In this document: positions 34,501 through 47,879 of the stretch, piece after piece
How the letters are laid out: each line of letters begins with the position of its first letter
How positions within the stretch are numbered: the first letter of the stretch is position 1
NCBI RefSeq assembly: GCF_004664715.2
Contig: NC_051084.1
Coordinates: forward strand, 65,787,971-65,851,970
Source of the DNA: Peromyscus leucopus
Taxonomy: Eukaryota > Chordata > Mammalia > Rodentia > Cricetidae
Direction: 5' to 3'
Length of the DNA stretch: 64,000 nt
Translations under genes and position numbers: made by a program
Notes under the pieces: generated by a model
Told to the model about the DNA's origin: nothing
What the model saw: only the letters and a program-made list of their open reading frames with translations
Databases searched by the model: none

Positions 34501-37500
34501 TTGCCATGATTACGAGTTTGACATCCTTGCATTCAATTCTTAATGTCTCATTTCCTCCTATTTGCACTCTAACATCCATGACAAGAATTTTTAAATGAAC
34601 GTTCACCCAATGAACTAGTAATCCTTTATAACGCGTATTATTCCACCAATCTCTATGTATCTTTTCAAGAATTAATACATGCAGGTCATATGAGCAAGAA
34701 CATATCTTTTCTCCAATTTAATTTTTACTTTTATATCTTTTAACAAATCTTTATTTTGCAATCCTGAGCTTGCTTCTTAGGCGCTTAGCAATTATAGTAC
34801 CAAGGGAATCTCAAATTTCTCTTTCCCTGGGCCATGTAGGAGACTATTGGTGCCAGATGGTGAAGTCACTCTCCGTCTTGCGCGTGTCTGTCTCCGCGAG
34901 ATAGGCTTTATACTTATGGTCTTCATACACAAGACTCATAGCTGACAGAATGCTCTCTTGCCTCTTAATAGGCAATACTGACCGCACAGTTCTTCTTTTG
35001 ACAATTTGAGCTCTATCGCATTCGAAGTTTCTTCATCCTTCTCTAACATTTTAAGTTCAGTAGTGATCGTGGATGTAATCTGGGATATGCAATTCCACCA
35101 CACTCGGTCTCGGATCTCTGCGTAGATAACTTCTCCCTCTCATCGCTCTACGCGTCCTATCTTATAACCCCTCAGGTAACGACTGTCTTGTGTACGCCAA
35201 TGAAAGGCCCGTATCCAATCACTGCTCGTCGTGCACTAAGTACCTGAATTCTGTTAAGTTTGGGAGGAGAGCCCTCATGACTCCATCCCTTATCCTACCA
35301 GCTGTTCGTCTAGTGGCCTGACCACGTCTCATTCTTCTCCCAACTTTTACATGTAGCAGATACCCTATTGTCTCCGTATCGCCGATACCTTAATCCCGTG
35401 ATGAGGGCCGCGTCCTATGCTGCACCACACGTCATCCACTATACCCCAACCTCTTCCTCGGAAACTCCGGCTGCGATCATCCTACCCCCTTGTGACCGAG
35501 TACCTGTCCGGTCTCCATCACGACATGGCCTGATATCCACTGTGAGTCTGGATAACGCGCCGCGTTAGACTTGATTATCAGACGCCTGCCACCAACTCTT
35601 ACTCCGCACATACTGAACTCCAGACATCATCCACGATATCGAACTGACTTACCCTGCAGTCAGGCGCAGCCCAACTCTCCTCCCGTCCCTCCTAATTCAC
35701 GCGACGTAGTTTATAGATACCTCAGACATAGCTCTTACCCTTCGCTACTGCGACGCGTTCCACGCTTTCCTCGGCGTTCGTAACCTCCGGTCATCCAGGC
35801 TTTCGCATCACCACTAATCTACCAGCCCTTGGGAACCTCCGTCCCATTCAGTATGCAGATATATTGGACATATCCCTATTTCTGTATGACATCCCTTATC
35901 GTGCTACTCCTGCTCTCGCACACCCGCCTACAGTGTACTTCGCGGTCTTACACCCCAATATCGTTCACAGGCGACTGCTTTAATTCACCCACGTTCCACA
36001 GCTCGCCATGCTACTGTCTGGATTCTCAATAAACGTCTACTGATTCTCGCGTACACCTGCACACCAGCTCCTCGCGTTCCTATATCGGTAGCGTCTGAGT
36101 CTCAACAAGATCCTCGCTATGCACGTTGAACCACCACGCGCTAGCGTCGCAGATTCGGTCACAGCCTGTGACTCTTTGCGCTCTTGACCATCACCCTCGC
36201 TTCGTGCTTCCGAGAAGGGACCTATATTTACCCCCACAGCATCGCTTCAGGCCTTAGGCCTCTAATCGTATTAATCTAGCTACGCATACCATCCAGATCT
36301 CACAGCTGAAGTCAGATGCTAGTCCCTCTGCCAACAAACAAACACCTTTCCGCTGAGGATATAGACTTGATCCGGAAGCCACCCCACCCCATCCTCAGAT
36401 ATTGATCATTCTAAACCCTTAAGTCACCGAAATCACCCTTATCTATCACGAGTCTCCGTAACCTAGACCTTGTCTCTTCCCCGCATGCTGCGTATAACCT
36501 GACACATAGGCGAAACTAAAGATTCAACCTGCAGTAGTCACTTCGACCTGTGCAAGCGGCAGTTCAGCAATTAATCAGATACTTCCTTATCTCTCAATAC
36601 CTTTATTATGTCTACGTGATGCACTCGTGGTCACCCCACCAAGACTCGCGCATGGCAGCCCATGCATCTCAGACCCGTCTTTCCTCTCGCAGGGCTAGTC
36701 GATCTTCACTGGTCTCCCTCACGCGCACCTGCACTTCACGACCCAGATCTATATGCATTCATTCCACCGCATCCAATCGTAGCAGTACCTATTCCCCAAG
36801 TCGTACTTAACCTATAAATGCAAATATTACAATACTCCTCTGGTCCTTTTTAGCCTCAGCCCTATTAGCCGCACATATCATGCACCGTTTACTGCAACGT
36901 GAGACGAGGATCTCTCCATACCCCCGACTTCTGCAGTGGCCAGAGCCCGCTGAGTCAACACCCGATCCCCAGCGCCGCAGTACTCTGCTACACGCGGTAC
37001 CCGGCTTGTCGTACCTTTCCCGTCGGCCGCCGTTTAACTTTATTCACGTCTCCACCACCCGTTTACACGCCCTCAACGCTCCCGCCGGCACGGCTCCCAC
37101 AACCAATATTCATCTACCCATATCGACGGCCATCAACTTGTCTTCAAAGCGCTATACCCTCACTCTCTTCGCACGTTCTACCGTCGGCGTGACCCATATC
37201 TCGATCCTTCTTCACTCTGTTATTGATGTTCGCTCCTCCCCCTGCCTTCACGGTGTTTCAATATACGTCCACACACCTGCCTCGGCCATTCTTTACACTC
37301 TTTTCTTCACGTTGTGGACAATGACTCGCCCGCAGAGCCTTCGCATCTGCACGCGATTCTGGCTTTGCCGCCCAAGTATGGCGCTTTATCCCTAGTTAAT
37401 CCTCGCCAGTCGTCTGCATCACGTTATCCAACCACTGGAACAGGCACGCCTTAGAGTCGCCACCGTGTCATGCCGCGCCGTAAGATGACCTAGATACACG

Positions 37501-40300
37501 CTCGTTTTACACACCCGCAACTTCTTTCTCTAAGCTCTTTACATCCACATGCCGACGACAACCTAAGCAGGCCAGCCCAATCTTTTCTGCCTCCTGCTCG
37601 ATTCTATATTCCCTACGTCGTCCCCCGCATCATCGCCCGCCGAAGACGAGCACGCTCACTTCGACTGAACACGATTCTGCGCGGGGTCCTCTTAAAATAA
37701 GCCCACATACTGTTCGCCTACCTTAACCCCCTGAAACTCCTCCAGGTTTACCTGCACCACCTCCGCGGCAAACCTTATCACACTCACCCCCTCTCCACCT
37801 GTCACGACAGCCGGCTTCCACTGACAATTCATTCCACCATCTATTCAGTTGTATGATGCAGTTATTATCCTTGGTTACTCGTACATTGTGTCCGCCTTCC
37901 CCTTGTTGTATCCACATACGGCTTGCTATTCCCTTAATGTTACTGGTTATCAGCTAGTCTCCTCACGTCATGAATTGCACATCGTGTAGATGCTGTATCA
38001 TGCGAATGCGCTCTTGTATGCACTGATTATGTACTCGTATCTAGAGACTACCAGCGCTTCTTTTCTTCGCTTGGTCGTGAGCACTCGTCTCTCGTACCAA
38101 CTTACTGATCTCTCATACGACTGGCAAGAGCTGTGTCGACCCTCACCACGGGGATAGTTTCGCCCTCAAGAGTCGTGTCCAGCAGAGAATCGCTGAATCC
38201 TGCTGCAACCCTTATGCATACACCGGGCGAGCATACCGCATCTCTCTGCGGCACAAGCAACTCACTGTCTGGCTATTCTTGAAGATTAACCCTGACATAC
38301 GATTTAGTCTGCCGATACTAGGGCGCAGGGTGTTCCCGAAATACTGCATATCCAGGGGTTGACATGACTCGACTTGTCTATCATATACCCAACGCCCCTT
38401 CAACGAGTAGAAACCCCGCGACGCACTGGTATACTCGGAGCCCGCATCGTATGGACCTCCTAAGTGTATTATTAACGTTTTCCAACTTCATGGCACACCA
38501 GCTTAACTATATCTTCCATACCACTTTTCACCTGACCAACGCCAGATGTGCGCGCTATGGCGCCCACTGATAGTGACTCTCGACCAGCTACTTCCTAGCA
38601 TTATGCATATCTAAGATTCACAGCCGTACGCTGCTTCCCCCAGCCTGATTCCTGATCATCAGAAAGTGTTCCCTATCCAGTTTGTCAACCATTCCCCCCC
38701 CCTGACCAACCGTCCCAGCTCAGTGTATCCGCGGCATCGATTATCTAGTTCTTCGTTCGTATCACCCTCGCCCACAGCCCGCCCCTCGACAGTTGTATAT
38801 ATACTTACCTTGGCGGTTGCCGCAATCGTCGATACCACCTCTTAATTCTTCACGAAAGAGATGCGCATGCTGCGTTTAGAAATCCAGTTTCCCTCGACCC
38901 CTAGTAGGCGTACTGCCCACTCCTTCACTTTGGACCTTTGATTTTACCCGATCCACCAATTCCTCCACTCTTACCTCGACATGCGGAAATCTCGATGCTA
39001 TAACGCAGCTACTTAGCAGTCACCTCTTCTCCCGTATCTCGTACGCCCGGGCTCGTCAGAGCCGCACTCGCGATGATCCGTCATAGACACTATTACGCCT
39101 GCAAGCTCATTATGCGCTCCCTCACATCTCCTGCCCCATTCTGCGTAACCGCAACCTATGTCCTCTCGTTGCGCTCGATTAGCGAGTAGTTTCCCTCGAT
39201 CCGGCGAGTACAAAAGTTCGCACCGATTCGTGCAATCTTGCGCGTTGCATCGTGTCACAATGTTGCCGATCCATGCCACCCCAGCATAATAAGTTCATAC
39301 CTGCCCAGATCCATTATAATCCTACGAGCCGATCGCTTACGTTTCCTCGCCGGCTTACGACTCCGTTTGCACTATTACCACTATCTCCCAAATGGCACAC
39401 TCCTCACTGCCGCCAACCTACCGTCACTTAACTCAGATTCGTCTCATTCCTGTTTCAATACAATCAGTCGTCCCTGTCCGGTGCCCCGCGCTCCGTGTCG
39501 GCGAGATCCAGTGCTACTGATCCTTTCTCCGATAACGTCATCCACCAATCGAAATCGGTATATATGGCGTCATTCTGGACGATGCCGTCCTCTCGGTCTA
39601 ACCCCGCCACGACGAACTCGACCTTTCATTTTTATCGCTTTACGATCGCGTTACCGTCACACTGGTTCAACGACCATATGCCAGCGTTTGTCACATTTCA
39701 GTTACCGAGAATCTCCGTCAGCATCCACACTCTACCACTTATTTAACTGTTGCATATTTTTGTCGCGTCCACGGTATCTTCTTCAGGGCGCCGTGCCACC
39801 AGTGTACTGTGAACAACACTTCTGTCTTAGCACCGTGAGCATAGAACTCCTCTCGCGATCTTGCCTCCCTTCTCCTACAGGCAACGTATCCTCTTCCTAG
39901 CTCTAACTCATACCAATTCCGAGATCTACCCGTCCCGGTTATCAAGCACAACTCTACAACCGGTCAACCACGAAAGGCCGCGCAGCACCTCCCTTCTAGC
40001 TCGGCTTAAATGAGGGCTAACCGACGTAGTGCGTTGACAGCTACTGGCATCTGTTCCTAAAGTCTTTAGATGTCCACATCTATCATCTCACTATGCCTGT
40101 GTCTGCCCGATGGTCCCACCATCAGTGTCACCAGCCCCTCACATATACTTACTGCCTCACCCCCTATCTGCGCTCAAAACCGTCATAATACATTCCGCTC
40201 TCCCATTCCCATGCGTGTCACTCCTCAACACGATGGCCCTGGCGATTAAAACCCTAAGCGCACCTACTGCTATAAGGGGACTGCTACCTTTAATGAACTC
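31550..40300. other. Compositionally anomalous block, probable assembly or base-calling artefact
   Basis: For nearly 9 kb I find no SINE, L1, LTR, microsatellite or long A/T run, although these fill the rest of the window. CpG is not depleted: 39601-39660 alone holds nine CpGs, 35701-35760 six and 37081-37140 five. The + strand is pyrimidine-rich and G-poor, especially 35.3-40.2 kb. Frames such as 36880-37395 and 39238-39900 are long because C/T-rich DNA has few stop codons; their products are Ser/Pro/Arg/Leu-rich and domainless. I see no CpG-island or satellite structure. Uncorrected long-read sequence used as gap fill is the best explanation; foreign DNA is less likely because the left edge is graded. 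Confidence 0.6.
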
Positions 40301-40330
40301 TTCCAAGTCACCTCCACTTGTGGTTGTCTT

Positions 40331-41235
40331 CACTCTATTTCACAGCTCTGTTTTTCAGAAAAAAAATAATAAGGATGTCAGGACATGTAAGCATTCCTTT
40401 ATATATGCACACATGCACAACTGATTCCCATCTGAAAGAATGCAGGTCAGTGTTGACTTGTGGACTGACCAGTTTGCGTTCATCTATAGATTCAATTCAA
40501 TATTCCCTGTTAGTGATGTGTAGCACTTTGAATTCTCTAATTGTACCTTCTTATTAATTCTCTCATTGATTAATGAGTTCAAAAAATATTCGACGTGTGT
40601 ACTTTTATATTCAAAGTACCTCCACATTTGGTCTTATTTTTAAATAACACTCTTACAAAATATTATATGCCCATTTAATTAAACATTATTAAAGACCAAG
40701 TAAGAAAACTATCCAGCACCTCAGCTGACTCTCCTTCTGTGTAGTCATATCTTTTCAATACCAATATGACCTTATTCATCCCATGTATAAGAAACTTACT
40801 CCAATGGATATTTCTTCATTTTAGCTTTTGGCTTCATCTTGAACCCACTGACTTCCTATTGGAGTTTTCTAACATCTGCTCTGCCCACTTTTCTAACTGC
40901 AAGCTGCCATCATTTCAGTTCCTAATGCACCTTAGAGTTCATATGAGCTCACTCTTTATTCAAAAGTTTACACACTAAATCCCATCTTTAGAGAGAGAGT
41001 TCTTCCTGTCCAGCATGCTATTCTCTTGTCCTCTCAGTGGCTTTCTCAGTCTTACCTGAAGTCACTACTTGACACTCCACAAGCAGCTTATCATGAGCCC
41101 AGTGTTGTTTGTTTACAAGAGTAATTTTTACTGTAGCTTTGTTTTTCTTACTGTTGCTATCTGCCCTAACCAAGCACAATAGAAAGTGAGCAAAGACTAT
41201 GGGCATTACGAAAAGCACCCTTACTAGGACTTCTA
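40331..41235. other. Ordinary AT-rich non-coding DNA
   Basis: Composition returns to the normal CpG-poor state. No gene or clear repeat family seen. Confidence 0.5.
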
Positions 41236-41239
41236 ATGC

Positions 41240-41701
41240 TTATACATCAGGATTAGGTATGATCAGTTCTTACTCTGCGCAAGAAAGGAACTGTGCCACC
41301 CCCCATTCTATCCCCAAGGCCATCCACCCTCATCCCTGGCCCTGCTGCCACTGGGCCCCTACCCCCAATCCCAGTGGGTGTCTACCACAAAGGAGCAAAC
41401 CACTCCAGCTACAACCACCTTCACCAGTCAACTCCAGCAGACTCCACAGGCCCATTCACAGTCCACACCATTTGAAAGAACAGTCACAAGCGCTCTACCA
41501 GAGGCCAGGCTGGTCCTATGTATCACACAAGAAGACTGCAGCTTTACCAGATACCAAACTGGATTAAGGGACTCAAGACCCCCAAAACCATAGCAGAGAC
41601 ATCTTACTTGACCTAAAGACTCATCAGTCATCAGAACTTTTGGCCACTTAGGGCAGAAAACCAGAGAGGATACAGAAACTAAGGAACAAAACACCCATTG
41701 A

Positions 41702-41732
<31 letters not shown>

Positions 41733-41780
41733 GGAATCAATAACTAGACCTATAATTACCCCTGATTCAAGACACTAAAT
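41240..41780 (+). promoter_or_regulatory. L1 copy B 5' UTR
   Basis: C-rich leader (CCACCCTCATCCCTGGCCCTG, TTCACCAGTCAACTCCAGCAG) followed by the A-rich pre-ORF1 region and a (CA)n tract at 41703-41725. It shares no obvious monomers with the copy A leader, so it represents another 5' UTR lineage. Three overlapping short frames here (41199-41593) are not genes. Confidence 0.55.
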
Positions 41781-43260
41781 GTCAGTATAAGAATACAGTC
41801 AATAACAGCAATAACAGAAGGGCAATAAATCACCACCAGAAACCAGCTATTCCATGGCAGCAATCCAACACAGCTAAAGTACAAGAAAACAATCTCAAAA
41901 ACACCTTTATAAAGATGATAGAGGTTCTTGAAGAGGAAATGCAAATAATTCCTTAAAGAAACTTGGGAAAAGACAACCCAAAAGTTGGAAGAAATCAGCA
42001 AATCTTTTAAAAATGTCAAGAAAAAGTAAGAATCGACAGAAACAAATAAAACTGCTCAAGACATGAAAATAGAAATAGAAGCAATAAAAAAAACATGAAC
42101 TGAGAAAATTCTGGAAATGAAATGCCTGGGTAAATGAACAGGAACTACAGATGCAAGCACCATCAACAAAATACAAGAAATGAAAGACAGAATCTCAGGC
42201 ATTGAAGATACAATAGAGGAAATGGATTCATCAGTCCAAAAAAAAAAAAAATGTTAAATCTAAAAAAATTCCTAACACAAAATATCCAGTGCTGGGGGAT
42301 ATCTTTCTGTATGCAGTGAGTATATATTGTCCCCATTGGTTAATAAATAAGCTGCTTTGGCCTATGGCAAGGCAGCTTTGAGGCAGGCAGGAAATCCAAG
42401 GAGAGAAAGGAAGGAGAAAAGCAGAGTCTGGAGAGAGACACTAGCCTCCACCAGGAAAAGGAAGATGTGAAAGTGCCATTAAGCCACAGGCATGTGGCAA
42501 CTTATAGAATAATGGAAATATGTTAAGTTATGAGAGCTAACTAGCAAGAAGCCTGCTATAGGCCATACAGTTTGAAAATAATATAAGCCTCTGTGTACTT
42601 ACTTGGGTCTGAGCGGCTGCAGGACCGCTGGTGAGAGATATTTGTCTGGAGTGCAAAGGGTTGGGCGGGACTGGAGAAACCTTCTGGCTACAATCCAGGA
42701 AATCTGGGACACTATGAAAAGACCAAAGATAAGAATAATAGGAGTAGAAAAGAAGAATAATCCCAGCTCAAAGGTCCAGAAAATATATTCAACAAAATCA
42801 TAGAAGAAAAATTTCCCAACCTACCTATAAAAGAGGTACAAGAAGCTTTTAGAACATCAAATAGACTGGAGAAGGAAAAAAGTCCCCTTGCCACATAATA
42901 ATCAAAACACTAAATAGAGAGAATAAAGAAATAATATTAAAAGCTGCAAAGGAAAAAGGCCAAGTAATGTATAAACCCAGACCTGTCAGAATTACACCTG
43001 ACTTCTCAATGGATACTCTAAAAGCCAGAAGGGCCTGGACTGTTGTCCTGCAGATTCTAAGAGACCATGGAAGCCTGCCCCAAATACAATATCTAGCAAT
43101 TTTTTTATTACCATAGATGGAGAAAACAAGATATTTCATGACAAAGTCAAATTTAATCAATATCTATACACAAAATCAGCTCTACAGAAGGTACTGGAAG
43201 GAAAACTCCAACTCAAGGAAGTTAAGAAGTTAGATCAACCCACAAAAACACAGGCAATAG
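41781..43260 (+). pseudogene. L1 ORF1 (copy B), disrupted
   Basis: A-rich coiled-coil-type region to 42260, then the RNA-recognition core (the QEIWDTMKRPKIRIIGVEK block at 42694-42750) resumes directly after the solo LTR. The C-terminal piece (ACTCTAAAAGCCAGAAGGGCC, 43015-43035) follows. Many stops and indels; the solo LTR splits the coding sequence. Confidence 0.75.
42284..42698 (+). mobile_element. Solo LTR in L1 copy B with target duplication ATCCAG
   Basis: The LTR body is 42290-42692 (403 bp), beginning TG and ending CA, with ATCCAG at 42284-42289 and 42693-42698. Copy A has the uninterrupted target (ATGTCCAGGAAATTTGGGAC near 14754). Family words: CCCATTGGTTAATAAATAAGC, TATAAGCCTCTGTGTACTTACTTGGGTCTGAGC. 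No internal region. Confidence 0.92.
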
Positions 43261-43279
43261 ATAATCCCACACCAGAGGT

Positions 43280-43280
<1 letters not shown>

Positions 43281-43321
<41 letters not shown>
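43281..43321. repeat. (CA)n microsatellite in L1 copy B
   Basis: About 20 AC units between ORF1 and ORF2 of copy B; copy A has only GAAACATACAACACTATCACC at this place. Confidence 0.95.
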
Positions 43322-43323
<2 letters not shown>

Positions 43324-45090
43324 CACCACCACCACCAGCAGCAATAACAATAAAAATAACTGGAAGTAACAAATCACCAGTTATTAGTATCTCTCAGTGT
43401 CAATGGACTTAATTTGTCAAAAAAATGTACAGGCTAACAGAATGGACACAAAACCAGGATCTATCCTTCTGCTGCACACAAGAAACACAATTTGACATCA
43501 AAGACAGACATTACCTCAGAGTAAAGGGTAGGAAAATAATTTTCAAATCAAACATACCAAAAGAAAGCTGGTGCAACTATCCTAATATCTAGCAAAATAG
43601 ACTTCAGAACAAAATTAATCAAAAGAGAAGGACATTTCATATTCATCAAAGGAAAAATCCACCAAGATGATGTCTCAATTCTGAACATCTATGCCACAAT
43701 ACAAAGGCACCCACATTTGTAATATATATATGTTAAAACCACATATTGAACCCAATACATTAATACATTAATTGTGGGAGACTTCAATGCCCCACTCTCG
43801 CCAAAGGACAGATCATCCAAACAGAAACTAACAAAGAAATAACGGAACTATCAGATGTTATGACTCAATGTCCCTAGTATATATCTACAGAACCTTTCAT
43901 CAAAACACCAAAGAATATACCTTCTTCTCAAGACCTCATGGAACCTTCTCCAAAGTTCACCACATAGTCACAAAGCAAATCTTAACAAATAAAAAACAAT
44001 TGGAATGACATCACATCTGTGTCTTATCAAATCACCATGGATTAAAGTCGGAGTTCAACAATACAAACTTCATAACCCCTACAAACTCATGGAAACTGAA
44101 CAACTATCAACAGAATTACCACTGGGTCAAGGAAGAAATGCAGAAAGAAATTAAATACTTCCTAGAATTCAATGAAAATCAATGTACAGCATACTCAAAT
44201 TTATGGGACACAATGAAAGCAGCGTTAAGAAGAAGGTTCATAGCACTAAGTACCAACATAAATAGAAAATTAGAGAGATCTTATACTAGTGACTGAAAGC
44301 TCTAGAACACAAAGAAGCAGACACACCCAAGAGAAGTAGATGGCAGGAAATAGCCAAACTGAGGGCTGAAATAAATAAATAGAAACAAAGAGAATAATAC
44401 AAAGAATCAATGAAACAGAGTTGGTTTTTTGAGAAATTCAACAAGATAAACTAATTGTTATCTGAACTAACCAAAAGGCAGAGAGAGAGACTATCCTAAT
44501 TAACAAAATCAGAAACAAAAATGGACACATAACAATAGACACTAAAGAAATACAGACAACCATTAGTCATACTTCAAAAGCCTATACTCCACAAAATCAG
44601 AAAATATAAAGGAAATGGACAAATTTCTTGATAGATACCACTTACCAAAATTAAACCAAGATCAGATAAACAAGTTAAACAGATCTGTAACCCCTAAGGA
44701 TATAAAGGCAATCATTACAGGTCTCCTAACCAAGAAAAGGCAAGGACCAGATGGTCTCAGTGCAGAATTCTAGCAGACTTTCAAAAAGAGGTATTACTGA
44801 TACTCCTCAAAGCATTCCACAAAATAGAAGCAGTTGGAACATTGTTAGATCCATTTTATGAGGCTGTAGTTACCCTGAGACCCAAACCACACAAAGACTC
44901 AACAAAATTACAGAACAATTTCCCTCATGAATGTTGATTTAAAACTACTCAATAATATACTGACAAACTGAATCCAAGAACACATCAAAAATATCATCCA
45001 CCGTGATGAAGTGGTCTTCACTCCAGAGATGCAGAGATGGTTCAAAATATGAAAATCTGTCAATGTAATCCATCATATAAACAAACTGAA

Positions 45091-45095
<5 letters not shown>

Positions 45096-45139
<44 letters not shown>
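45096..45139. repeat. (CA)n microsatellite inside L1 copy B ORF2
   Basis: About 22 CA units interrupt ORF2 just before the GATCCTTTCATTAGATGCTG block; copy A has AGAAAAAAACCACATGATC at this place. Confidence 0.95.
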
Positions 45140-45141
<2 letters not shown>

Positions 45142-45305
45142 TCCTTTCATTAGATGCTGAAAAAGTCTTTGACAAAATCCAACACCTCTTCATGATAAAG
45201 GTCTTGGAGAGTTCATGGATACAAGGAACATATCTAAATATAATAAAATGCAATATATAGTAAGCTGGTAGCTAACAGCAAATGAAATGGAGAGAAACTC
45301 AAAGC

Positions 45306-45659
45306 TGCTGTGGAACAATCTTTGTACTCTGTAAATATGTATTACTCTCGTTGCTTAATAAAGATCTGACAAGCCTATAGTTGGGCAGGAGAAATTGGAC
45401 AGGAGAAGTAGACTAGGGGAATTCTGGGAAGAAGAGGAGCTGAGTCAGAGAATTCACCAGACAGAAAGTAAGCAAGACATGCCATAGAGGTAAATACTAC
45501 AAGCCTTGGAGCAGCACATAGATTAATAGAAATGGGTTAATTTAAGTTGTAAGAGCTAGTTAGTAATAAGCCTGGGCTATCAGGCAAGCATTTAAAATTA
45601 TTATTAAGCTTCTGTGTGTTTACTTGGGAGCAGCTTGTGAGACAGATACTTCCACTACA
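45306..45659 (+). repeat. 5' LTR of the 45306-48221 ERV
   Basis: Starts TGCTGTGGAACAATC, ends CCACTACA. It contains GTTGCTTAATAAAGATC with an AATAAA signal near 45357-45362 and the family 3' block AAGCTTCTGTGTGTTTACTTGG. It directly precedes the primer-binding-like site. Confidence 0.9.
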
Positions 45660-47879
45660 AATGGTGCCTAACATCCAGGACCACATACATCCCCATTAAT
45701 CTTGAGAAAGCTTTAAAAATGTTCCAAACACACAGAAACAGCCAAACAGAGCTTCCAAGTCTCATGTCTCTCATGCAAGCCACAGTATCAATACAAGTCT
45801 TCTAGCAGCTGCCTGTAGGAAGAGCCAGCCACCAGCCACCATGCACTACCACCATGCATCAAGCTAAGCTACAGCTGTGGTGACTGATATAGCAATTTAG
45901 TATTTGTCTCATGTGATCAAAAAATAATGCAGATGCTCTTTAAAAACAGGACCAGACAGAAAAAAACTCTGAATGGGTTACAATGTATTTTAAAAGATAC
46001 ATAGGCTTAGGAAAGAGAAGAGAAAAAGTGTATACAGTCTTAGATTAAAAATATAGTTTTAAAATGATAAAGTAGAACCCTTAAAAAAGGACTAGAGTAA
46101 TAAAAACATATAACAAGCCACATAAAGATGGAAAATACATAGAAAGTCTGGATTCTGCATGTTATTCTGTTGTCTTTAGATTTTCTGACTGCTAATGAAG
46201 GAACAACAGAGACATTGGATTATGAAAACTGCTGGATTAAACCAACCTACATATTTCTAAAGTGTCTTAATTTCAAAATAAAAGTTAAAAGATATGCTGC
46301 TTTGGGGGAAAGGTTATGCTTTTATTTCCACAAGAAATGAGAGCTTGTGGATTCATTCAATGTTAAATATGATCAGGTTATTTAGGAAGACCCCCTGAAA
46401 ATCCTGGCACAAACATAAAGAAATAAACCTAGAAAAACTACAAGACACATGTTATATATTTTACTAGCTCAAATATAAAACAAAAAATCATCTTTGGTTG
46501 ACTTGTGTACATGTCTACACTTGTATTAATGCAGATATGCATGTTACCTTTAAAAATTTAAGTATTTTCTTAACAAGTGTACCAGACACCAATTAAAATG
46601 GGTGGTCTAGGGGGTCCAGCATTCAGAACAGCTTCAAGGCTGGTGGTTAAGATGATCCAGACTCACAGAGTATGCCAGCCAAGACTTAACAATTATCCTG
46701 ATTTTCTCAAGGTTCCCTCAAAGTTACCAGTACCCCTGTATAACACAAAGCAGTCTAGAGAAAACAATGCCCATGTTCCCAAAATATTGGTTATGGATGT
46801 TTGTTATCATTTAAGGGGTTTGGTTATAAATTGTTATTGGTCATAGTAAATAAAAAAAGATAAAGGAGCTAAATTCAAAGATTCATTTCTAAAAGAAAAA
46901 GAGGGATATAGTATAGAAATGATGAGATAAAAGGGTAGATTACTGAATCTACTTTAATCCAAAAAAACAACCTTTAATCTCAAAATATTTAAATTGGTAT
47001 GGATTTTGGTTTATTGATACAAATTTAAAGTTATTTTTTCTATACTATATGAATGTATGTATGTTTCTACACTTGTTTGGATTACTGTGTTTATGCAACT
47101 CATTAAAAATGCAAAGTATAATTAAAATACAGATTAATAGTCATCCATAATAGTCATGATAGGTATGTTTTCAAGATTAAACAGATATATTTAGATAGAT
47201 AGATGGTCTTCAAATGTGTCAAAGACCTAAAGAATATGGCCTTTAATATGTTTAATAACCTAAGACTTTCCATGACAGCAAGACACATCTACTTCTGATA
47301 GCACCAATCTACTTCAGAAAAGATAACGGACATTGAGGAACCTCCATATGGTGTTTGCTTACTTTATGGCAAAAGTTAGACATTTGGGCAAAGGAATTGC
47401 CCTTGCCTCAATTACTGACAGTATACTGTCCAAACTGGACCAGCAGGGCACAGAAGAAAGCAACTGCCAGACTTTGCCAAGATAAGGTAGGACAGTCCTT
47501 CAAAATTCCCTGCTTCTTAGTGAAGTCTTGGAGATATACTAGGCCCGTGGGCCAAAGATGAATGCCCCAATGTTACAGAAGAACCTAGGGTGACTTTCCA
47601 AGCAGCCAGATGTCTTTGTCATGAGATGATATTTCATGCCTCTGGGGTCTTTGATGGTGCTGAAGACTAGGTAGTCATAGTTAATGATAAAAGGTAAATT
47701 ACACATAAATCTTTATTCACAAAGATAAGATAAATAATAGAGTATTTTTCTCTAATTTTGCCAAATATAAATGGGCTTGATATTGTAACTGCAATTCTTA
47801 TTGATAACTGTTTTGTTGTATATAATTTTACAATATTAAAGTTAAAACCTTCCTTTTTAATTAAACAAAAAGAGGGAAA

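Noticed and set aside
39238..39900. 220-codon open frame, the longest in the window, and its neighbours 36880-37395 and 36899-37192
   Set aside because: They lie in the anomalous C/T-rich block, where stop codons are rare by composition. The products are Ser/Pro/Arg/Leu-rich, have no domain, and several overlapping frames are open at once.
31550..40300. Large CpG island or bacterial contamination
   Set aside because: A CpG island would be G+C balanced and not pyrimidine-skewed, and bacterial DNA would show dense long coding frames with recognisable proteins. Neither is seen.
43281..43321. Regular short repeats as a possible CRISPR array
   Set aside because: These are uninterrupted microsatellites without spacers, in a mammalian genome.
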